Virus record (IMG/VR): IMGVR_UViG_3300032297_000473
Location: 1 to 58,531 of that record
Origin: a virus
Length of the DNA stretch: 58,531 bases
Direction: 5' to 3' (one strand)
This document shows, piece after piece, positions 52,537 to 58,531 of this stretch. Both the position numbers and the translations under genes were made by a program. Every line of letters begins with the position of its first letter. Position 1 is the stretch's first letter. The notes beneath the pieces were generated by a model. That model searched no databases and had not been told where the DNA came from. It worked only from the letters and a program-made list of their open reading frames with translations.

Positions 52537-53892
52537 ATGATCATAGATAGTGAAAAAGAATATCTAAAATTTCTTGATAATTACAATCAGCACGATTTAA
52601 TTGTCAATACATTGGGATGTGATGAACGATATCATCCTGTTGTAGACGAATTGTGTGCAGTGTTTATTAAAAGTATCACCGATGGTAGAGATTTTACATT
52701 AAGTGTAAATCATCCAGATGGTGTATGGAATATTGATAAAGTTCGACTTGCAACGGACTTGAATAAGCTAAATACAAATATCTGGACATTCGATAAGAAA
52801 AAGACCTTACATTTTTTGCCAGTCTTGAAATTGAAAGATATTCAAGTTTACGACTACATGGAAACAGGTGAAATTGCTGATATAACTCAGTATCAATCAA
52901 ATGTTTATGCCTTTTATAAACACATGTATGGCAAATATAGTGATTTGAATTGTGTTATTCCACTGTCAGTGCATATCGCTAGTTTCGAAAATTTAGCGGA
53001 CAGTGCATTGGCACGTATTCGTGGATTAAATATCGATCAAATTTTCAATCGTATTAATACTGAAATTGTCGAAAGCTTTCAATCTATTGAATCGAACGGA
53101 TTGAAAGTTGATGAATTGGTTTTTCAACAACACTTTGGGCATAAGGAATGCAAGATCAAAAACGGATTTGCTCACACTGAGTATAATTTGTTTACATCCA
53201 CAGGTCGGCCAAGTAACCGATTTGGTAACATCAATTATGCCGCTCTCAAAAAAGACGACGGTTGTAGATCTGCATTTGTTAGTCGTTATGGAAACGATGG
53301 ATATTTGTTTATGATTGACTATAGTGCATATCATCCACGGTTGATTGCACAATTGGTACGTTACAATCTTCCTGACGATGTTTACAATTATTTGGGTCAA
53401 TCGTACTTCACCAAAGAGACATTATCTGATGAAGAATTGAAGACGGCAAAAACAACTACATTTCAACTGTTGTATGGTAATATTCCAGAAAAATATGCCC
53501 ACATTCCATTCTTTGTAAAAATCAAAGACTACATTGAACACAGATGGAATCATTTTTCAACACATGGATATGTCGAAACGCCAATATATAAGCGGCGTAT
53601 CACTCCAAACAACATCAGTGAACCAAATCCAAATAAGCTGTTTAATTATATTTTACAGGCAACCGAAACGGAGTACAACACTGCTGTATTGCGTGATTTG
53701 GTAGTACATCTAAAAAATAAACTAACCAAACCCGTTTTGTATACATATGATTCTGTGCTTTTTGATGTAAGCAATCAAGATGGCGTTGACGTATTGAAGC
53801 AAATCAAACATATTATGTCACCTAACAATAATTTTCCTGTAAAATGTTATAAAGGAAACAATTATAATGAAATGCACATAATAAGTGTATAA
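52537..53892 (+). CDS. Divergent family A DNA polymerase
   Basis: The product has 451 residues. The polymerase motifs are in order: TGRPSNRFGNINYAAL (template/thumb-palm region), motif A FMIDYSAYHPRLIAQL, motif B AKTTTFQLLYG, and motif C LYTYDSVLFDV. In Escherichia coli Pol I these read DYSQIELR, AKAINFGLIYG and VHDELVFEV. Here the steric-gate Glu of motif A is His and the Glu next to the motif C Asp is Ser. The N-terminal approx. 160 residues show no obvious 3'-5' exonuclease triad, although NTLGCDERYHPVVDE could be a decayed one. T4 itself uses a family B polymerase, so this is a different replication module. A sigma70 promoter suggests early expression. Confidence 0.85.
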   Translation: MIIDSEKEYLKFLDNYNQHDLIVNTLGCDERYHPVVDELCAVFIKSITDGRDFTLSVNHPDGVWNIDKVRLATDLNKLNTNIWTFDKKKTLHFLPVLKLKDIQVYDYMETGEIADITQYQSNVYAFYKHMYGKYSDLNCVIPLSVHIASFENLADSALARIRGLNIDQIFNRINTEIVESFQSIESNGLKVDELVFQQHFGHKECKIKNGFAHTEYNLFTSTGRPSNRFGNINYAALKKDDGCRSAFVSRYGNDGYLFMIDYSAYHPRLIAQLVRYNLPDDVYNYLGQSYFTKETLSDEELKTAKTTTFQLLYGNIPEKYAHIPFFVKIKDYIEHRWNHFSTHGYVETPIYKRRITPNNISEPNPNKLFNYILQATETEYNTAVLRDLVVHLKNKLTKPVLYTYDSVLFDVSNQDGVDVLKQIKHIMSPNNNFPVKCYKGNNYNEMHIISV

Positions 53893-53910
53893 TAATGGAT
53901 TTTTCAAATA

Positions 53911-53917
53911 TATTTAT
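53911..53917 (+). promoter_or_regulatory. TATTTAT box, 5 nt before the ATG at 53923
   Basis: The box lies in the 30-nt gap after the polymerase gene. A TATAAT string at 53888-53893 overlaps the polymerase stop but has no convincing -35 partner. Confidence 0.4.
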
Positions 53918-53922
53918 TATGG

Positions 53923-54603
53923 ATGAAAGAAATCTATAATAAAGTTTTGGAAGCGGTCGCAATTGATCCTCGTTTAGACACAGGTATTTTTGATGTATTA
54001 AACAATGATCATTTGTCTATTTTTCGTGAATATCTAGTAAAAGAAGGTATTTCTGAAGATACCGCTATTGCTGCCAGCAACAAATTGGCAGAAGCGGGTA
54101 GATTTCCAGAGCGACAAGCTTATAATAAAGATGGTTTGTTGGTAACATTTCCTTCAGCCGAACACAAACAACGTGCAATTGCTAGAGGATCTCATTTTGA
54201 GAGAAATCCAAAATCAGCACAGGTAAATATTTTTGGTGCTGAAACACAACCTCAACAACAAGCACCAGCACAACAAGCACCAGCACAACAAGCAGTTGCG
54301 CCTGCAACTGTTGCTAAACCCGCTGCGCCCACACAAGCACCCGTTACACAGTCAGTTGCTACAACGCAATCTGCGGATGTTACTCCTGTAAATGCTGATA
54401 ATCGTACACCAGAAGAAAGAGCGGCAGACGCAAATGCGGTGGAAAAAATGTTAAAGACTGAAGGAAAGTCATATACTTTATCCGAAGCAATTGCATTTGG
54501 TTTCTACTCAAAGAACAATATATGGTATACATCGGATGGTGAAAAAGTTGGTCGCTTGTGGTATGTGGCAGATCGCAAACAACAAATTATATTGCCATGT
54601 TAA
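53923..54603 (+). CDS. Virion-type protein with a leader-like N-terminus, in the replication block
   Basis: The product has 226 residues. The start MKEIYNKVLE resembles the head-targeting leader, though P3 is Val. A helical domain (to about 65) leads to the conserved-looking GRFPERQAYNKDGLLVTFPS AEHKQRAIARG segment, which I associate with a phage protein of unknown function. A Gln/Ala/Pro-rich linker (about 105-150) follows, then a small C-terminal domain SYTLSEAIAFGFYSKNNIWY whose Trp-centred pattern recalls the modules of the head-region protein at 13058. Its stop overlaps the next gene (ATGTTAA). It may be a packaged protein expressed from a late-type box in an otherwise early region. Confidence 0.5.
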   Translation: MKEIYNKVLEAVAIDPRLDTGIFDVLNNDHLSIFREYLVKEGISEDTAIAASNKLAEAGRFPERQAYNKDGLLVTFPSAEHKQRAIARGSHFERNPKSAQVNIFGAETQPQQQAPAQQAPAQQAVAPATVAKPAAPTQAPVTQSVATTQSADVTPVNADNRTPEERAADANAVEKMLKTEGKSYTLSEAIAFGFYSKNNIWYTSDGEKVGRLWYVADRKQQIILPC

Positions 54604-54998
54604 CGAGAGAAAAACAACTTTTATGCACATTTACGAATAATGGAGATTATTCGTTATTGCTCTCTAAAATTTCGAATTTTTATACAATTTTAGAAAATAA
54701 ACTTTTTATTTTTGCAAATGTAAAAAATTTAAAAGAATATTATCTCACATACAATGTTGACTGTAGCAATACAACGGTCGGCAAATTTCCAAACACCATT
54801 AGTATACATCGCAAAAAAATGTATAATACATTGTATACTTTAAATGGAATGAATAGACTTATTACAGACGAAAACAATGGAGTATTTGATAAAACATATC
54901 AACTCAATTGGGAATTATACAGAAACTCTTTGATTTTGACTACGGATATCGGTGTCAAGGTGGTTGGTCTCAAGTTGGTAGACATTGTTACGCTGTGA
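54597..54998 (+). CDS. Unknown protein upstream of the SSB gene
   Basis: The product has 133 residues. It has mixed alpha/beta character (LLSKISNFYTILENKLFIFA ... LNWELYRNSLILTTDIGVKV) with many Asn, Tyr and Leu. No family is recognised. The ATG overlaps the upstream stop (ATGTTAA). The nearby order polymerase, this gene, SSB, recombinase suggests a replication-linked role. Comparison from memory with T4 RegA shows no match. Confidence 0.5.
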   Translation: MLTREKQLLCTFTNNGDYSLLLSKISNFYTILENKLFIFANVKNLKEYYLTYNVDCSNTTVGKFPNTISIHRKKMYNTLYTLNGMNRLITDENNGVFDKTYQLNWELYRNSLILTTDIGVKVVGLKLVDIVTL

Positions 54999-55149
54999 CT
55001 TTTTATAGTCTTCGTTAGTTTTTATACGAAAAATTTTCTTGTGGTTTTTGAAAATCACTCTATACTTATACGTGTATTAAATGATGCACTGTCTTTAGTG
55101 AGACTATCATTATCTAATACACACTTAACAATTAATAAATTAAAAAATT
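54999..55149 (+). promoter_or_regulatory. Leader/promoter region of the SSB gene
   Basis: This is the longest non-coding stretch in the replication block. TTGTGG (55039-55044), a 16-nt spacer and TATACT (55061-55066) form a plausible sigma70 promoter. The transcript would have a leader of about 80 nt with short inverted strings (CACT...AGTG and GTCT...AGAC near 55087-55105) and an AT-rich segment just before the ATG. T4 gene 32 mRNA has a structured, self-regulated leader; that could apply here but is not shown. No TATTTAT box or Shine-Dalgarno is seen. Confidence 0.4.
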
Positions 55150-55977
55150 ATGGCATTACCATCAAATAAAATTAAGAGCATTCTTAACTCTATTCAAAAC
55201 GTTAACAACAAAACTTCTTCTGTTTGGAAGCCTGAACCCGGAATCCACAACATTCGTATTGTTCCTTATAAGTTCAACCCTGATCAATTCAGCTTTATTG
55301 AGCTGAAGTTCCATTATGGATTGAAGGTCAAGGACGCAACCGGTAAAATTGTCGAACGTACTTTCTTGTCTCCAGACTCCTTTAATCGTCCCGATCCTAT
55401 TGTCGAATTTGCAAATAGATTGCAAAAGACTGGTGATAAGGAAGATTGGAAGCGTGGTCGCAATTTGCTTCCAAAGCAACGTACCTATGCACCTATTTTG
55501 GTTCGTGGTAAAGAAAATGAAGGAATCAAGTTTTGGGGATTCGGCAAGACTGTTTATGAAACAATCTTGAAGGCATGTGACGAAGAAGTATTCGGTGATA
55601 TTAGTGATCCAACAACTGGACATGATATTATTGTTGAATACAAGGAAGCTGGACCTAGTGCTGGTGGAAAGAATTTTCCAACAACAACTATTACGGTGAA
55701 GGGCAAGGTAACTCCTGCAATCGATGATGCGCGTAAGCACATCTTGGACTTCCAGAAGAATATTTTGGAATTGTTTCCAGAACCTACCTACGATCAGTTG
55801 TATAATATTATGACTGAAATGTTGTCTGCTGGTGCTACGGAAGACTCTACGGATGATACCGTAGTAGAACCAACTGATGATGCTATTGCAGCAAATACGT
55901 CTCCAACTGCTGCATCTGCACAGAGCAACAACGCAAGTGTAAACGATCAATTCGATAAGTTATTTGGAAAGAAATAA
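55150..55977 (+). CDS. Single-stranded DNA-binding protein (T4 gp32-like)
   Basis: This coats ssDNA in replication and recombination. The product has 275 residues (T4 gp32 has 301). The N-terminal 20 residues hold the basic cooperativity segment (SNKIKSILNSIQNVNNK). The OB-fold part includes WKPEPGIHNIRIVPYKFNPD, FIELKFHYGL, KRGRNLLPKQRTYAPILVRG and KFWGFGKTVYETIL. The C-terminus is acidic (TEDSTDDTVVEPTDD) and ends DQFDKLFGKK, the protein-interaction tail. Only one Cys is present (in KACDEE), so the zinc site of T4 gp32 is absent. The uvsX-like gene follows after a terminator. Confidence 0.88.
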   Translation: MALPSNKIKSILNSIQNVNNKTSSVWKPEPGIHNIRIVPYKFNPDQFSFIELKFHYGLKVKDATGKIVERTFLSPDSFNRPDPIVEFANRLQKTGDKEDWKRGRNLLPKQRTYAPILVRGKENEGIKFWGFGKTVYETILKACDEEVFGDISDPTTGHDIIVEYKEAGPSAGGKNFPTTTITVKGKVTPAIDDARKHILDFQKNILELFPEPTYDQLYNIMTEMLSAGATEDSTDDTVVEPTDDAIAANTSPTAASAQSNNASVNDQFDKLFGKK

Positions 55978-55994
55978 ATTAAATTGATAAACAT

Positions 55995-56029
55995 AGGATG
56001 ATGACATATAATGTCATCATCCTTTTTTA
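55995..56029 (+). terminator. Intrinsic terminator after the SSB gene
   Basis: A 13-bp perfect stem AGGATGATGACAT / ATGTCATCATCCT (55995-56007 and 56011-56023) closes an ATA loop and is followed by TTTTTT. Confidence 0.95.
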
Positions 56030-56057
56030 GTATGTACGTAATTAAGGAAAAAATAAA

Positions 56058-56064
56058 CATTTAT
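56058..56064 (+). promoter_or_regulatory. CATTTAT, weak variant of the TATTTAT box before the recombinase
   Basis: It lies 7 nt before the ATG at 56072, after a strong terminator. The match is one base off the box seen elsewhere, so support is limited. Confidence 0.25.
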
Positions 56065-56071
56065 AAATTAT

Positions 56072-57286
56072 ATGGCAAAAACAAGTAAAAACACAAATGA
56101 ATCCGATGATTCAAAGAAGAAAAGCACAAAATCTGTTAGTAAGAACGATTCTCTATTAGCAAATTTAGCAGCGGAATTAAATAAAAATAACAAAGAAGGT
56201 GGCAAGATTGCATACTTTCTTGATGAGCAAGATGATCCATCTACAATCAGTGATTGGATTAGCACCGGTTCAAGTTTATTGGATCTTGCAATTAGCAATC
56301 GACCAAATGGTGGATTGCCAGTTGGACGAATGGTTGAATTTAACGGCTTAGAAGGAACCGGAAAAAGTTTGGTGAGCGCACACATTGTAGCGAATACACA
56401 AAAGAAAGGCGGCAAAGCAATTTTTATTGATACAGAAAATGCTGCCGCGCCTGACTTTTGGAAGAGTTTGGGTGTAGATTTATCAAATCTATTGTATATT
56501 CAACGTGAAACAGTAGAAGATATTTTTACCACAATGGAGCAAGCAATCGCATATATTCGTAAAGATCAACCCGATGCGTTGTTAACAATTATTGTTGATA
56601 GTGTAGCAGCAGCATCTACAAAAGCTGAAATGGAAAGTGATCATGGTAAAGACGGATATGCCACTGGTAAAGCAATTATTATTAGTAAAGCACTTCGTAA
56701 AATTACTAGTATGATCGGTCGTCAAAAAGTATTAATTGTATTCACAAATCAATTACGTCAAAATTTAAATGCAAGTCCTTTTGGTGATCAATATACAGTT
56801 AGCGGTGGTAAAGGATTACCTTATCATTGCAGTGTTCGTGTACGACTAAACAACGCAGGTCAATTAAAGTTACCAGATAAGACTGTTATTGGTAATGAAT
56901 GTAAAGCTGTGGTTGTAAAGAATCGTATGGGACCACCACAACGTCATGTCTTTTTCAATATTTATTTTGATAGCGGTATTGCTGATTATGCAAGCTGGTT
57001 AGAAGTATTGAAAGAAAAAGCTTATGTTAAACCAGCCGGTAGTGCGGGATTAAAATATGTTGCATTGAACGGAGAAGAAGTTGTATTTAAATCTGAAAAC
57101 TTCATCAAGCTGTTGGATGAACGTCCAGAGTTTAAGACCGAAATGTATAATCGTATTTGCGATGCAGTAATTATGCAATATAAAAATGCAAACAGCACTA
57201 TCATTGAGTCATCAGCAAATGTTGACGAAGATGCAGAAATGATCGCTGACGAATCAGACATTGATCATTCCGAAGAAAACAATTAA
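56072..57286 (+). CDS. uvsX: RecA-family recombinase (T4 UvsX-like)
   Basis: This forms filaments on ssDNA and performs strand exchange. The product has 404 residues. Walker A is GLEGTGKS (92-99); the catalytic Glu region is AIFIDTENAAAPDFW; Walker B is LLTIIVDSVAAA; loop L1 is near SDHGKDGYATGKAIIISKAL; and loop L2 follows IVFTNQLRQNLNASPFGDQY with VSGGKGLPYHCSVRVRL. The N-terminal 30 residues are Lys/Ser-rich, and the C-terminus is acidic (DEDAEMIADESDIDHSEE). It stands between the SSB and FEN genes. Confidence 0.93.
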   Translation: MAKTSKNTNESDDSKKKSTKSVSKNDSLLANLAAELNKNNKEGGKIAYFLDEQDDPSTISDWISTGSSLLDLAISNRPNGGLPVGRMVEFNGLEGTGKSLVSAHIVANTQKKGGKAIFIDTENAAAPDFWKSLGVDLSNLLYIQRETVEDIFTTMEQAIAYIRKDQPDALLTIIVDSVAAASTKAEMESDHGKDGYATGKAIIISKALRKITSMIGRQKVLIVFTNQLRQNLNASPFGDQYTVSGGKGLPYHCSVRVRLNNAGQLKLPDKTVIGNECKAVVVKNRMGPPQRHVFFNIYFDSGIADYASWLEVLKEKAYVKPAGSAGLKYVALNGEEVVFKSENFIKLLDERPEFKTEMYNRICDAVIMQYKNANSTIIESSANVDEDAEMIADESDIDHSEENN

Positions 57287-57290
57287 TTAT

Positions 57291-58349
57291 ATGGACCCAA
57301 TCACATCAGAAGATCGTAAAAAGTTATTTTCTATGTTTCAAAACATGGAATTAAACACCAAACCTGTTGAACGTATGTTGAACAGTGAAATTCTTTTGGT
57401 TGATGGGTTAAATTGTTTCTTTCGTTCATTTATGGCTGTACCAAGCCTAAATGACAATGGATTACACGTTGGAGGCATAGCTGGCTTTTTACAAAGTATT
57501 GGCTATGCCTCCAAACTTTTAAATCCAACTCGTATTGTCATCGTTTTCGATGGCAGTGGTGGCAGTATGAAGCGCAGAAAAATATTTCCAGAATATAAAG
57601 AGCGCAGAAAAACTAATTTAAAGTATAATAGAAGTTATGAGGAATTGACGACCGATGAACAAGAAGATAGAAATATTCAATCCCAATTGTTACGACTGAT
57701 TGGATATCTTGATGCATTGCCTGTGACTGTCATGAGTGTCGATCATGTAGAAGCAGACGACACAATTGCATACGCGGCAAATGAATATTTTAAAGATAGC
57801 AATAAAGTATATATCATGAGCACAGACAAGGATTATTTACAATTGGTCAATGAAAAGATCAATGTATGGAGTCCAACCAAAAAGAAACTCTATGGATGTG
57901 CAGAAATTTTGTTGGAGTACGGAATTAGCTGTGAAAACTTTCTAAATTACAGAATACTTAGTGGTGATGAAAGTGACAATATTGATGGAATACAAGGCAG
58001 TGGATTAAAAACTGTATTAAAGTGTTTTCCACAATTTGCAGAGCACACCCAACTGTCATTGGAGCAAATATATGCACATTGCGAACAGAACAAAAAGAAA
58101 TATAAATTGTATTCTACCATTTTAGAAAACAAGAGCATTGTTGAAAGAAATTATGCACTGATGCAATTGAAAGATACACAATTACAATCATTTACACAAT
58201 TGCGTGTTAATGAAATACTTAATAAACCTATTGGAATATTAAATAGAATGCGTTTTAGCAAATTGATTGCAGAAGATAGAATGTGGAACAATATAAAAAA
58301 TCATCACACTTGGTTATCGGATACATTCGGTCGATTGATCGTCTCCTAA
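57291..58349 (+). CDS. 5'-3' exonuclease / FEN-type nuclease (T4 RNase H-like)
   Basis: This removes RNA primers and flaps in lagging-strand synthesis. The product has 352 residues. FEN motifs in order: ILLVDGLNCFFRSF (first Asp), RIVIVFDGSGGSMKRRKIFP and EYKERRK (basic arch), VDHVEADDTIAYAA (Glu-Ala-Asp-Asp metal site), VYIMSTDKDYLQLV, and ILSGDESDNIDGIQGSGLKT (helix-hairpin-helix DNA-binding). The ATG at 57291 is preferred to an in-frame start at 57261, which lies within the upstream gene. With a family A polymerase lacking its own 5' nuclease domain, this protein supplies that function separately. Confidence 0.92.
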   Translation: MDPITSEDRKKLFSMFQNMELNTKPVERMLNSEILLVDGLNCFFRSFMAVPSLNDNGLHVGGIAGFLQSIGYASKLLNPTRIVIVFDGSGGSMKRRKIFPEYKERRKTNLKYNRSYEELTTDEQEDRNIQSQLLRLIGYLDALPVTVMSVDHVEADDTIAYAANEYFKDSNKVYIMSTDKDYLQLVNEKINVWSPTKKKLYGCAEILLEYGISCENFLNYRILSGDESDNIDGIQGSGLKTVLKCFPQFAEHTQLSLEQIYAHCEQNKKKYKLYSTILENKSIVERNYALMQLKDTQLQSFTQLRVNEILNKPIGILNRMRFSKLIAEDRMWNNIKNHHTWLSDTFGRLIVS

Positions 58350-58367
58350 CTTTCAGAATATAATAAG

Positions 58368-58396
58368 TTGCGGAACTGAAAAACATCGTCTATAGT
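58368..58396 (+). promoter_or_regulatory. Sigma70-like promoter before the helicase gene
   Basis: TTGCGG (58368-58373), 17 nt, TATAGT (58391-58396). The predicted leader to the ATG at 58443 is about 40 nt. No TATTTAT box is seen here. Confidence 0.55.
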
Positions 58397-58442
58397 GGAC
58401 ACTCGCTTAGAGAAAGTTGGTAGAAACTATAACACATATTAT

Positions 58443-58531
58443 ATGCAAGTAATCGATAACCTAAAAAAGTTCGGACCTGAATTTCAACTTAAGTGCATCA
58501 GCGGCTTAATTAGTGATAAGCCATTCATGGA
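58443..58531 (+). CDS. Start of a replicative helicase (DnaB/gp41-like), cut by the window end
   Basis: About 30 residues are visible: MQVIDNLKKFGPEFQLKCIS then GLISDKPFM. The pattern FG-x-x-FQ-x-K-(V/C)-(L/I)-x-x-L-(L/I)-(S/T)-D is the usual beginning of the N-terminal domain of gp41/DnaB-type helicases in T4-like phages. The Walker motifs lie outside the window, so the call rests on this short match and on location after the FEN gene. Confidence 0.5.
   Translation, partial: MQVIDNLKKFGPEFQLKCISGLISDKPFM

Noticed and set aside
53888-53893. TATAAT as a promoter for the gene at 53923
   Set aside because: No acceptable -35 box at 16-18 nt upstream; the nearer TATTTAT box is a better candidate.
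55162-55950. Long open frame (262 codons) antisense to the SSB gene
   Set aside because: It lies entirely opposite a strongly supported gp32-like gene, has no recognisable domain, and its Cys/Ile-rich composition is that of a codon-bias shadow.
1-58531. tRNA genes, rRNA genes, insertion sequences and integrase/attachment sites
   Set aside because: I looked for cloverleaf-like segments, transposase and integrase motifs and found none I could support; the only mobile-type genes are the two homing endonucleases.

Overview
The window is a contiguous piece of a tailed, contractile-tail (myovirus) phage genome of the broad T4 superfamily. The proteins that identify it are the tail sheath, tail tube, large terminase, portal, prohead protease, scaffold, major capsid protein, neck proteins (gp13/14/15-like), a UvsX recombinase and a gp32-like single-stranded-DNA-binding protein. 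The DNA is AT-rich with very short intergenic gaps, and almost everything is on the + strand. The host cannot be read from the sequence. Sigma70-like promoters (TTGACA-N17-TATTGT) upstream of replication genes suggest a host with a conventional sigma70 RNA polymerase.

Layout. 1-2059: three small structural or adhesion-type genes, one with 57-bp tandem repeats. 2155-5421: tail sheath. 5497-8591: a flavodoxin-like oxidoreductase, a zinc-finger protein and large terminase. 8607-18809: head morphogenesis (portal, prohead-core-type proteins, protease, scaffold, capsid), interrupted by a two-gene minus-strand pair. 18935-23589: an accessory island bounded by two homing-endonuclease-like genes. It holds six small proteins, three of which look like ADP-ribosyltransferases. 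23586-26434: neck and tail completion. 26502-40287: large Ser/Gly/Thr-rich fibres, a tail-fibre protein, a protein with about 14 RCC1-type repeats, and two glycosyltransferase-like genes. 40332-42265: small genes, a HAD phosphatase and a nucleotidyltransferase. 42333-52505: tail tube, chaperone-type gene with a probable frameshift, tape measure and baseplate. 52537-58531: replication and recombination (an unusual family A DNA polymerase, SSB, UvsX, FEN nuclease, and the start of a DnaB/gp41-type helicase).

Most interesting signal. At least ten otherwise unrelated proteins begin with nearly the same short amphipathic leader. It is typified by MIKLKSLLLE, with Glu usually at residue 10 and the pattern (L/I)-x-E. 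This resembles the T4 capsid-targeting sequence (MKTYQEFIAE) that is cleaved by the gp21 prohead protease. A gp21-like protease, scaffold and capsid protein carrying the same kind of site are in this window. The leader-bearing set includes three ADP-ribosyltransferase-like proteins, a flavoprotein, a HAD phosphatase and several unknowns. I infer a head-packaged, injected effector set, an expanded version of the T4 Alt/internal-protein system.

A second signal is TATTTAT placed 4-9 nt before the ATG of many unit-leading genes, including many leader-bearing ones. If this is the late promoter -10 element, those mRNAs would be leaderless or nearly so. Abundant structural genes (sheath, scaffold, tube) have the same box further upstream plus a Shine-Dalgarno sequence.
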